13,137 nt of DNA, from assembly GCA_946885335.1 (NCBI GenBank), contig CAMPGG010000067.1, forward strand, positions 1-13,137, in the 5' to 3' direction. The notes beneath the pieces were generated by a model that was given only the letters and a program-made list of their open reading frames with translations, did not search any database and was not told the origin of the DNA. Shown one piece after another: positions 6,702 to 13,137 of this stretch; position 1 is the first letter of the stretch, and the number at the start of each line of letters is the position of its first letter. Source of the DNA: an uncultured Chitinophagaceae bacterium (GTDB taxonomy: Bacteria > Bacteroidota > Bacteroidia > Chitinophagales > Chitinophagaceae). The position numbers and the translations under genes are program-made.

Positions 6702-6735
6702 AACAAAGGGAAGGATTATGCCTTCCCTTTGTTTT
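6702..6735 (+). terminator. Strong terminator between the GH13 and VOC genes
   Basis: A perfect 13-bp stem, AACAAAGGGAAGG (6702-6714) with CCTTCCCTTTGTT (6721-6733), has a 6-nt loop and ends in TTTT (6732-6735). It terminates the GH13 gene; transcripts of the convergent VOC gene ending at 6763 also run into the same hairpin, though without a T run on that side. The inner stem AAAGGGAAG is shared with the terminator at 4911. Confidence 0.85.
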
Positions 6736-6762
6736 AAAAATTGAAAAACGGATGATGTAATA

Positions 6763-7257
6763 TCAACCAACCATTTCTCCATTGGCATAAGCCTTTTCTA
6801 AAGCAGCGATATCAATTTTCTTCATTTGAAGCATGGCATCAACAATGCGCTTTGCTTTTTTCGGATCTTTATCCTGTAATAATTCATCTAATTTTTCAGG
6901 AATAATTTGCCAGGAAACGCCGTATTTATCCTGCAACCATCCGCACATATTTTCTTCTCCACCTGCTGATAATTTCTCCCACAGATCATCGATCTCTGCC
7001 TGTGTATCACAATGAACAAAAAAAGAAATAGCCGGCGAAAATTTATACATCGGTCCACCATTTAAGCCATAAAATTCCTGCCCGTCCAATTCAAACCGGA
7101 CAGACATCACCTGTCCCTTTTTCCCATAACTTGAATCTTCGTTGTAATAGGTTACTTTCCCGGCTTTTGAATTTTTAAAAATGGATACATAATAGTGCAT
7201 GGCCTGTTCTGCTAGGCCATCAAACCAAAGAAATGGCGTGATCTTTTGCTTTCTCAT
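6763..7257 (-). CDS. VOC-superfamily PhnB/YjdN-like protein
   Basis: A 164-residue cytosolic protein of the vicinal-oxygen-chelate fold, in the group whose Pfam entry is misleadingly named 3-demethylubiquinone-9 3-methyltransferase (PF06983); it is related to E. coli PhnB/YjdN. Visible marks are the opening strand KITPFLWFDGLAEQAMHYYVSIF (5-27), the second-module strand SFFVHCDTQAEIDDLWEKL (78-96), the ENMCGWLQDKYGVSWQIIP segment (102-120) typical of this group, and the C-terminal helices carrying KRIVDAMLQMKKIDIAALEKAY (136-157). Members are mostly of unknown reaction; methyltransferase activity should not be assumed since no SAM-binding motif exists. ATG at 7257 gives the canonical N terminus. 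It is transcribed alone, with a TAACTTTG element 63 nt upstream and a small hairpin in the presumed leader. Confidence 0.9.
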   Translation of the reverse strand: MRKQKITPFLWFDGLAEQAMHYYVSIFKNSKAGKVTYYNEDSSYGKKGQVMSVRFELDGQEFYGLNGGPMYKFSPAISFFVHCDTQAEIDDLWEKLSAGGEENMCGWLQDKYGVSWQIIPEKLDELLQDKDPKKAKRIVDAMLQMKKIDIAALEKAYANGEMVG

Positions 7258-7286
7258 TTTATTAAAATTTTACTGTTATCCTAAAG

Positions 7287-7300
7287 CAGGTTATCACCTG
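7287..7300. repeat. Short inverted repeat in the VOC gene leader
   Basis: CAGGT (7287-7291) and ACCTG (7296-7300) surround a 4-nt centre, 30 nt upstream of the ATG at 7257. It lies in the leader if transcription starts below the TAACTTTG element at 7320-7327. With 5-bp arms it may be fortuitous. Confidence 0.3.
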
Positions 7301-7319
7301 TTGTAAATAAATTGCTTAT

Positions 7320-7327
7320 CAAAGTTA
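7320..7327 (-). promoter_or_regulatory. Likely -7 element of the VOC gene
   Basis: TAACTTTG on the minus strand is an exact TAnnTTTG match in the 205-bp gap between the VOC gene and the TonB receptor gene. A matching TTTG at the expected distance was not found, which lowers confidence. The rest of this gap shows no other clear signal. Confidence 0.4.
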
Positions 7328-7462
7328 GCTTCATAATAAAATCATGAAGGGGTGTAAAAGCGACAAATTGCAGGTGAATTGATCCTTTTAATGCTAATGC
7401 AACAAACTTAAATGACTGAAATACGGGTTTTCTATCGTAACATTTTTATTTTAGTAGATACC

Positions 7463-9670
7463 TCAAAACAATGCTTTTAAAGAAAAAACCAGATTACTTC
7501 CGGCTGCTACTATCCCGGATGAATAGGGTCGATAACGTTGATTTGTGATATTTTCCCATCCTGCTGTAATCGTTATTTGCGTATTTAACTGAAAGGATGA
7601 TTTAAAATTCAGTGTATACCAGCCCGGTGAATATGGTAAACCATTTTTATCGCTTGCATAAATATCCCGCTTCCCCTTTTCAGAAGGAGCCAGGTTACGA
7701 TTGCTAACCTCACCGTTATATATAACCGAAACTTCTGCCTGCCATTTTTCTTTGCGATAACGTATTAATGAATTGCCATAAAAAGGAGGCGCATGCCGTA
7801 ATGGAACCTGCTCATTATTGTTGTCATCCGTTTCTTTACCTGTTATCCAATTGCCTTGCGTTTGCCATGAAAAACCTGGTTTAAAAAATATTTCAATTCC
7901 TGCCTGTACACCCCATACAGTAGCTTTGGCTACATTCTGCAATTTTTCAACCCGACTCAGCGATCCTTCAAATTCAATACTGTCATTCCCGTTAAAAGTA
8001 GATGGACGCAAAACGATTGCATCCGTTAAGATGGTATGAAAACCAGTTAGCTCAAATCGAAATTTATTGGGTACGTTTTTTATCATTCCCAATTCAAAAT
8101 TCCAGGCATATTCAGGAGATAGCTCCGGGTTAGGAACGGTAATATTTCCCGGCACGCTTTCAAACAACTTTCCAATATCATCCACATTCGGCATTCTGTA
8201 ACCAGTCGATATATTGCCATTCAACTGCCAGCTATCTGCCGGGCGATAAACCAATCCGGCATTACCGGTTACTGCACCATCCTTCATGTTTGCATCCTGA
8301 TATGGAAATTGGATAAAGGTTTTATCGAAACTGGCCTGGAGTGTATTATAACTATATCGCAACCCGGTAGTAAGCGTATACTTTGAATGAAAATTCATTT
8401 TAATACTGCTGTAAATACCGGTTGTATTCCATGTGCTGCCATCAGGATACCTGCTTACAGAAGGTACTGTAATGTTATTAACGATGTTTTCTGTTTTTCC
8501 AAACGAACCAACTTTGTTATAAACATTTTCGATACCATAATACCATTCGGATTTGCCGATTTTTTTATTTGCGTCTGCATTAAAACTAATTGCATCCACT
8601 TTTTCGGTTTGGGTAATTCGATTGTTGTTGTTTCGTGTACGACTGATCCGGCTCTCTTCATAATCCTGGTATGATGTGGTTATGCGCAGTTCATCATACA
8701 TACGGCTATTTTTATGCACAGCTTGCAGAATGTGCATTCGCAAAAGCATAGGACCATAATTCCATTCTGCAAACCGAAGCGCATTATTCCTGACTTGAAT
8801 AAGGCGGTCGTAGCGCGGTGCTTCCCCGGTACCGGCATAGTTAAAACTATAAAGCAGATCCCAGTTTTTAGCAGGTTTGAATCTTACTTTATGTAATATA
8901 TTTAACTGGTTGTAGCCGCTGAACTTTTGAACCCTTGGATCCGGATTAGTGACGATGATATCCGCATTATTTATTCGCTCCACATATTTATTTCGTAAAT
9001 AACTTTCCTGTCCGCCAAATTTTCCCATTTTCAGATCATCAAATTGACTGTATGAAACGGAACTAAGGATAGCCCATTTTTTCCAACCCAGATTAATATC
9101 GGCATGAATGGTTTTTTCTTTGTTTGCTGTTGAATACCGGGTGATGGCAGTTCCCCTGGTAAATAGTTTTTCATTTGTTGTAAACCTGGGTTGCAGTGTA
9201 TGAAAATCCATAACGCCGCCAATGGCGTCAGATCCATAAATCAGTGAACCCGGGCCAAACACCACTTCGGCTTCCTGTAAGGATAGAGGATCGATTGAAA
9301 TTATATTTTGCAGGTTGCCACTGCGGTAAATTGCATTGTTCATCCTGACGCCATCCATCACGAGTAATACCCTGTTTGTTGCAAATCCCCTGATCATCGG
9401 GCTGCCACCGCCCAACTGGCTTTTTTGTATAAATACGGAACCAGTTTGTCCCAAAAGATCCGCGGATGTTTGTGGATTAGCAAACAGGATTTTACTCCTG
9501 TTGACTTTTACAACCTTATTAGGCAATTCAGTCAGCTTTTGTTCCCATTTATTGGCGGATATAACTACCTCCTCGAGTTCTGTACTGTCAATAACAATTT
9601 GTTGAGAGATGCTCCTGTTTGTATTCACCAAAAACAAGAAAAAAATAATAAGGAATTTTGAAAATTTCAA
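7463..9670 (-). CDS. TonB-dependent outer-membrane receptor (heme-receptor-like)
   Basis: A 735-residue outer-membrane active transporter driven by TonB-ExbBD. A signal peptide (about 1-22, ending SIS before QQ) is followed by a TonB-box-like EEVVISANK (33-41), with no carboxypeptidase-like N-terminal extension. The plug domain (about 45-155) contains GGGSPMIRGFATNRVLLVMDGVRMNNAIYRSG, residues 87-118, and GPGSLIYGSDAIGGVMDF (139-156). A 22-stranded barrel follows and ends in Phe735, the usual outer-membrane assembly signal. GYRMPN (490-495) and NPEL (514-517) correspond to the FRAP and NPNL boxes of heme/hemoglobin receptors, but no His lies between them, where heme receptors normally have an axial ligand. 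Heme or another iron carrier is thus plausible but unproven. No SusD partner, hemophore or Fur-type regulator is nearby. The D-lactate dehydrogenase gene lies 90 bp upstream on the same strand. Confidence 0.9.
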   Translation of the reverse strand: MKFSKFLIIFFLFLVNTNRSISQQIVIDSTELEEVVISANKWEQKLTELPNKVVKVNRSKILFANPQTSADLLGQTGSVFIQKSQLGGGSPMIRGFATNRVLLVMDGVRMNNAIYRSGNLQNIISIDPLSLQEAEVVFGPGSLIYGSDAIGGVMDFHTLQPRFTTNEKLFTRGTAITRYSTANKEKTIHADINLGWKKWAILSSVSYSQFDDLKMGKFGGQESYLRNKYVERINNADIIVTNPDPRVQKFSGYNQLNILHKVRFKPAKNWDLLYSFNYAGTGEAPRYDRLIQVRNNALRFAEWNYGPMLLRMHILQAVHKNSRMYDELRITTSYQDYEESRISRTRNNNNRITQTEKVDAISFNADANKKIGKSEWYYGIENVYNKVGSFGKTENIVNNITVPSVSRYPDGSTWNTTGIYSSIKMNFHSKYTLTTGLRYSYNTLQASFDKTFIQFPYQDANMKDGAVTGNAGLVYRPADSWQLNGNISTGYRMPNVDDIGKLFESVPGNITVPNPELSPEYAWNFELGMIKNVPNKFRFELTGFHTILTDAIVLRPSTFNGNDSIEFEGSLSRVEKLQNVAKATVWGVQAGIEIFFKPGFSWQTQGNWITGKETDDNNNEQVPLRHAPPFYGNSLIRYRKEKWQAEVSVIYNGEVSNRNLAPSEKGKRDIYASDKNGLPYSPGWYTLNFKSSFQLNTQITITAGWENITNQRYRPYSSGIVAAGSNLVFSLKALF

Positions 9671-9707
9671 TGCGGGTTATTTAAAAGCAAATAATTTTTA
9701 TGTGGAT

Positions 9708-9742
9708 CAAAGTTATTTTATTTGAGCAGGTTGATATTAACC
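9708..9742 (-). promoter_or_regulatory. Possible promoter and imperfect palindrome upstream of the TonB receptor gene
   Basis: TAACTTTG on the minus strand (9715-9708) is an exact TAnnTTTG match, with transcription expected near 9702, about 32 nt before the ATG. The 14-bp imperfect palindrome GGTTGATATTAACC (9729-9742 on the plus strand, 12 of 14 symmetric) covers the area where the -33 element should be, as a repressor site would. It gives the receptor gene a possible start independent of the upstream dehydrogenase gene. Confidence 0.35.
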
Positions 9743-9760
9743 ATACAACAAATCAACTTT

Positions 9761-10750
9761 TCACCTGACCTCATTTATCAATGGAAGATTATTTTTAAAA
9801 TCTTCGATATTCTGAAGAGTGATCTCCGCGATTTTTTGCAAAGCATTACTGGTAAAGAAGGCCTGGTGTCCTGTTATCAATACATTATTAAATGAAAGTA
9901 AACGCATAAAAATATCATCCTGTATCACTTTATCAGAAAGATCTTCAAAGAAAAGATCCGCTTCTTCTTCATATACATCTAATCCAAGATTGGATATCTG
10001 CTCACTCTTCAGTGCATCAATAACCGCTTTTGCGTCGATGAGTGCACCGCGACTGGTATTAATCAACATAACTCCTTTTTTCATTTGGGCGATTGAATCC
10101 GCATTTATGATATGATGTGTTTCAGGTGTCAGCGGGCAATGAAGTGAAATAATATCCGAGGATGTATAAATCTTTTCAAGACTGGTAAATTCAATACCCA
10201 GTTCATCCACTTCTGCCGGGCGATGAATATCATAGCCAAGCACTTTGCATCCAAAACCTTTTAAAATTTTCGCGGTCACCAGGCCTATTTTTCCTAACCC
10301 GATCAGTCCCACCGTTTTTTCGTGCAGATCAAATCCCATTAACCCGTTCAGTGAAAAATTTCCTTCTTTCACCCGGTTATAAGCCCGGTGTGTTTTGCGA
10401 TTCAATGTAAGAATAAGTGCCAGCGTATGTTCTGCTACAGAGTAAGGAGAATAGGCAGGTACACGCACAATCTTTATTCCTGCTTCATTGGCGGATTGTA
10501 AATCAACATTGTTAAAACCTGCGCAACGAAGGGCAATAAGTTTAACGCCAATGGCAGACAGTTCCGATATGATTTCCCTGTCAACAACATCATTCACAAA
10601 AACACAAACTACTTCATATCCATTGGCCAATACGGAAGTACTTTTATTTAATGGCACCTCCAGGTATTTAATATTAAAATGATACCGGGTATTGGTGGCA
10701 TTAAAAAACTGCTGATCATAATTTTTTGAGCTGAAGAAAATTATATTCAT
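9761..10750 (-). CDS. ldhA: NAD-dependent D-lactate dehydrogenase
   Basis: A 329-residue cytosolic D-2-hydroxyacid dehydrogenase that reduces pyruvate to D-lactate with NADH, regenerating NAD during oxygen limitation. The N-terminal catalytic half includes LRCAGFNNVDL (74-84) and RVPAYSPYSVAEHTLALIL (96-114). The Rossmann domain has GLGKIG (151-156) with the ribose-binding acidic Asp174, which indicates NAD preference. Catalytic residues are visible as Arg234 in NTSRG, Glu263 in LDVYEEE and His295 in TGHQAFF. The segments DVYEEEADLFFEDLS (258-272) and LITGHQAFFT (291-300) are specific to the LdhA subgroup and separate it from glycerate or phosphoglycerate dehydrogenases. Length agrees with E. 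coli LdhA (329). The start at ATG 10750 opens on the first beta strand, MNIIFFSSKNYD. It is divergent from the DinB-fold gene and 90 bp upstream of the TonB receptor gene. Confidence 0.93.
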   Translation of the reverse strand: MNIIFFSSKNYDQQFFNATNTRYHFNIKYLEVPLNKSTSVLANGYEVVCVFVNDVVDREIISELSAIGVKLIALRCAGFNNVDLQSANEAGIKIVRVPAYSPYSVAEHTLALILTLNRKTHRAYNRVKEGNFSLNGLMGFDLHEKTVGLIGLGKIGLVTAKILKGFGCKVLGYDIHRPAEVDELGIEFTSLEKIYTSSDIISLHCPLTPETHHIINADSIAQMKKGVMLINTSRGALIDAKAVIDALKSEQISNLGLDVYEEEADLFFEDLSDKVIQDDIFMRLLSFNNVLITGHQAFFTSNALQKIAEITLQNIEDFKNNLPLINEVR

Positions 10751-10877
10751 GCTGAGAATTTAATAATCATGAGAGAAATACTTTGTAAAAATAGTACATG
10801 TATTCCTTCAAACTTTTAATTGCAAGAAACCGATCAACTTTTCAATAAATCAACCATTTACTCTGTCAAGTAAAATA

Positions 10878-10940
10878 CTCATTGTCATAAACAACCCTTA
10901 TCATTGTCTCATATACACCGCAAAGATTAATTTCAATGAG
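10878..10940. repeat. Repeated TCATTGTC words in the ldhA-DinB divergent region
   Basis: The 235-bp divergent gap has two direct copies of TCATTGTC (10879-10886 and 10901-10908), 22 bp apart, about two helical turns. An inverted CAATGAG (10934-10940) mirrors the CTCATTG at 10878-10884. These could be half-sites of a regulator acting on either gene. No convincing TAnnTTTG promoter was found for either, so function is uncertain. Confidence 0.3.
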
Positions 10941-10985
10941 CTTAATTTTATGCAGTACATGGATCATTAATTAGAAACTATTTTG

Positions 10986-11486
10986 ATGAAAAAAGAAATA
11001 ATATCAGAGTTTGATACAACCTCAAGTGAATTGATTGAATTGCTATCCGGGCTAAGCTCGGAACAGTTAAATGAGGTTCCATTTGAAGGAAGCTGGACTG
11101 CGGGCCAGGTTGGTCATCACCTGTTGAAATCATATGGGGTGATAAGCATCTTAGGAGGAAAAACAATGGAGACCACTCGCCCCGTCAACGAGATAATTGA
11201 TAATATAAGAATGGTTTTTAATGACCATAGCATTAAAATGGAATCACCAGAATTTATTATTCCAACGGAGAAAAAGATTGAAAAAGATAAGTTGTTGAAT
11301 GGCCTGGCAGAAAAAATAAATGCTGTAAGGAATTACGCAGAAAACAATCCCGACCTTTCGCTAACCTGCCTGGATTTTGAATTACCCGGTGCAGGCCATT
11401 TAACCCGGTCTGAATGGATACAATTTATGAGCATTCATACACAGCGCCATATTCGTCAGTTAAAGAATATTATACAACATCTATAA
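10986..11486 (+). CDS. DinB-like four-helix-bundle protein
   Basis: A 166-residue cytosolic protein of the DinB/YfiT-like superfamily (DinB_2): a four-helix bundle that binds a divalent metal through three His. Helix 1 covers about 3-22 (EIISEFDTTSSELIELLSGL); the segment SWTAGQVGHHLLKS (36-49) supplies the first metal ligand (His44 or His45), and the last helix, SIHTQRHIRQLKNI (149-162), supplies His151 and His155. Members include thiol-dependent transferases and damage-inducible proteins, but most have no assigned reaction. ATG at 10986 was chosen; a TTG directly before it (10983) would add only one residue. It is divergent from ldhA and convergent with the 75-residue gene. No hairpin terminator was found in the 86-bp gap after it. 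Confidence 0.88.
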   Translation: MKKEIISEFDTTSSELIELLSGLSSEQLNEVPFEGSWTAGQVGHHLLKSYGVISILGGKTMETTRPVNEIIDNIRMVFNDHSIKMESPEFIIPTEKKIEKDKLLNGLAEKINAVRNYAENNPDLSLTCLDFELPGAGHLTRSEWIQFMSIHTQRHIRQLKNIIQHL

Positions 11487-11572
11487 CAGCAGCTTTAAAA
11501 ACTGGCACAAGGTCCAAAAGGATTAACTAATATTTTACTATGATGAAGAAATATCGATTATATCCTTAAATA

Positions 11573-11800
11573 CTATTTTCGCTTTTGATTTTTTTTAAAG
11601 GGGACATAATCACCAGGCAAACCTGACCATAAAGCAGAACGCTGATATAGTACCGATGCAATTTTTGTCATCTGTCTTCTTTCTTCCTGTACATCCTCCC
11701 AGCTATATCCACTCAGTAATTTATGTCTTAAGTTCCTGGATTCCCTTTCATATAAAGCTTTAAGGGATGCAAGATCATAGTCGGAGTAATCTGTTTCCAT
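11573..11800 (-). CDS. 75-residue helical protein of unknown function
   Basis: Not recognised as a named family. The sequence is strongly charged and helix-prone: an acidic start (METDYSDYD), a long amphipathic helix at about 10-27 (LASLKALYERESRNLRHKLL), a turn GYSWEDVQEER (31-41), a second helix through QMTKIASVLYQRSALW (43-58), then a basic tail, FKKNQKRK (68-75). The two helices could form a hairpin that dimerises or binds a partner, and the basic tail might touch nucleic acid; both are guesses. No signal peptide or membrane segment is present. Composition and length look like a genuine gene, and nothing plausible overlaps it on the other strand. Upstream, GATATTTG (minus strand, 11832-11825) is one base off TAnnTTTG and could be its -7 element. 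Confidence 0.65.
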   Translation of the reverse strand: METDYSDYDLASLKALYERESRNLRHKLLSGYSWEDVQEERRQMTKIASVLYQRSALWSGLPGDYVPFKKNQKRK

Positions 11801-12010
11801 ACCACACGATTTACAAAAGTGTTACAAATATCATTCCCGTATTTAGAAAGGAAAAAGTAAACAGTCAACATTTAAATATGATAATTTAAAAGCATCTAAC
11901 CAGGTAGTATAAACGAATAACTATATCAGTTATGTATCATTCATTTGTTAAACCTTCAAATATTAAACGGTAACAAAGCATTCCCCTGGTTTTTTGTAAA
12001 TTTCATTACC

Positions 12011-13137
12011 ATGAAGTTGAATGGACTTTTACAAAATATTACCGCGTGTTCAACATTTCTATGTTCCTGTTGCGCTATTGCCCAGGAAAGTTCACCGGTT
12101 GTTAAATCATCCGGCAGGCAGCCTGCCATTTTTTCGACTGCAGTTGGCATACAGCATGGTTTTATTTTTGCACATTCAGAAGCAGTTCAAAATACATCCG
12201 GCGCTAATCCCACAGGAATTGAGATCAGCCTAGCCTGGCAAAGAAATGATTCGGCAACCTGGGCTTTATGCAATTGCTACCCTCGTAAAGGTCTGCTGCT
12301 CTCCTATTATGATTATGACACAAAAATTTTGGGTAAAGGTTTTACAGCGGCCTATTTCCTGGAACCAACTTACAGGGTAAGTAAAAACATTTTATTTTCT
12401 TTTATTGGATCAGCAGGCATTTCCTGGCTTACCAATCCATTTGACAGTATCAGCAATCCAACGAATCAATCTTACAGCCAATACCTGAACGGATACCTGC
12501 GTGTGGGCATTGGTTTATGGTTTAAGTTGAATGATCAATGGTGGCTGAATGGTTCCATAAATTACCACCACGAATCAAATGGAGGCATGAAGCGCCCCAA
12601 CAAAGGTATCAACTTGCCCACGGGAGGTATAGCACTTAGTTATCAAAAAAAATCCCGGCCATTTTATATCGGTCATCGCACAAATGAAAAATTTTGGAAA
12701 TATCATTCGCTGCGATGGGATGCTGGTTTTTTTGGCATTCCCCGCAGAACTACAGATGATGATGGTAACCGCATTCATAAATTATTGGTTGGCGCAAACA
12801 TCCAGGCAGCTAAACAGGTTGGCCGAATAAATGCTTTAACATTTGGTACTGAACTTTATCATGATGAAGAACTTCGATTAAGATTGAAACGGGATTCTTT
12901 AGACGTAACCGCATTAAAAGCCGGTATCCTGGTGGGACATGAATTTATATTGGGTAAATTTTTATTCAGCCAAAGACTGGGCTACTCCGTTCTTGATCAA
13001 ACACCATATTATGATAAGCTTTATCATCGTTGGGGTTTACAATACCGGATCAACCATCATATTGGTGTTGGTTTTAACCTGCAGGCGCACCGGCAGGTGG
13101 CAGATTATGTTGATTTACGTTTTACCTATTCAATGGA
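12011..13137 (+). CDS. PagL-like lipid A deacylase (acyloxyacyl hydrolase) outer-membrane barrel, 3' end outside window
   Basis: An outer-membrane beta-barrel whose first half resembles lipid A 3-O-deacylase PagL (PF09411); such enzymes remove an ester-linked acyl chain from lipid A. The frame is open from the ATG at 12011 to the right edge (375 codons). A signal peptide ends near Ala24 (CAIAQ); it is unusually Cys-rich (C13, C18, C20, C21). The active-site motif is HHESNGG (186-192), with His187 and Ser189 in the His-x-Ser arrangement of PagL, followed by PNKGIN (196-201). The catalytic Glu of PagL was not identified. Strands of alternating residues occur throughout (for example GLLLSYYDYD, 94-103). 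About 135 residues (240-375) extend past the PagL-like core with more barrel-like strands; this longer form matches what I recall of Bacteroidota acyloxyacyl hydrolases. The closing strand RFTYSM suggests the stop lies just outside. It is transcribed alone; no clear promoter was found upstream. Confidence 0.82.
   Translation, partial: MKLNGLLQNITACSTFLCSCCAIAQESSPVVKSSGRQPAIFSTAVGIQHGFIFAHSEAVQNTSGANPTGIEISLAWQRNDSATWALCNCYPRKGLLLSYYDYDTKILGKGFTAAYFLEPTYRVSKNILFSFIGSAGISWLTNPFDSISNPTNQSYSQYLNGYLRVGIGLWFKLNDQWWLNGSINYHHESNGGMKRPNKGINLPTGGIALSYQKKSRPFYIGHRTNEKFWKYHSLRWDAGFFGIPRRTTDDDGNRIHKLLVGANIQAAKQVGRINALTFGTELYHDEELRLRLKRDSLDVTALKAGILVGHEFILGKFLFSQRLGYSVLDQTPYYDKLYHRWGLQYRINHHIGVGFNLQAHRQVADYVDLRFTYSM

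Noticed and set aside
8387..8674. 95-codon plus-strand open frame opposite the TonB receptor
   Set aside because: The receptor frame is supported by plug and barrel motifs throughout; this frame has Cys/Ile/Phe-rich shadow composition.
11956..12150. 64-codon minus-strand open frame opposite the start of the PagL-like gene
   Set aside because: Antisense to the signal peptide region of a supported gene, with no motif of its own.
12021..12233. 70-codon plus-strand open frame near the right edge
   Set aside because: It is an alternative frame of the PagL-like gene, whose signal peptide and HxSNG motif lie in the frame starting at 12011.

Overview
The window looks like chromosomal DNA from a Bacteroidota bacterium, most plausibly of the Chitinophagaceae type. 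This rests on AT-rich coding sequence, starts that mostly lack a Shine-Dalgarno match, several upstream sequences fitting the Bacteroidota promoter (TTTG, about 19 nt, TAnnTTTG), and the protein families present. I see no rRNA, tRNA, CRISPR array, transposase, integrase or phage gene. It reads as ordinary housekeeping and accessory metabolism, mostly single-gene transcription units with frequent strand changes.

Left part (1-2442): a metallophosphoesterase running off the left edge (minus) follows a small uncharacterised gene (minus) that overlaps its start. Divergent from these is a pyridoxamine-phosphate-oxidase-like flavin protein (plus), which ends at a hairpin terminator facing a convergent small lipoprotein gene. 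That lipoprotein gene has the best promoter match in the window.

Middle (2442-7257): an APC-family amino-acid permease (minus) is divergent from an ArsR/SdpR-type repressor, which is followed by an SRPBCC/AHSA1 protein, a widespread regulator-partner pairing. The repressor promoter carries two copies of a 16-bp inverted repeat placed around a TATATTTG element, a strong case for autoregulation. A tandem 7-bp repeat lies between the two genes. Next come a stand-alone GH13 alpha-glucosidase bounded by two terminators, with an inverted repeat just before its start, and a convergent PhnB-like VOC protein.

Right part (7463-13137): a heme-receptor-like TonB-dependent outer-membrane receptor and a fermentative D-lactate dehydrogenase (both minus) are followed by a divergent DinB-fold protein, a 75-residue uncharacterised protein (minus), and a PagL-like lipid A deacylase barrel (plus) running off the right edge.

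I did not find a clear new multi-gene system. The most rewarding signals are regulatory (the paired ArsR-type operators, the heptamer repeat, the inverted repeat ahead of the GH13 gene) and the unusually long PagL-like protein.
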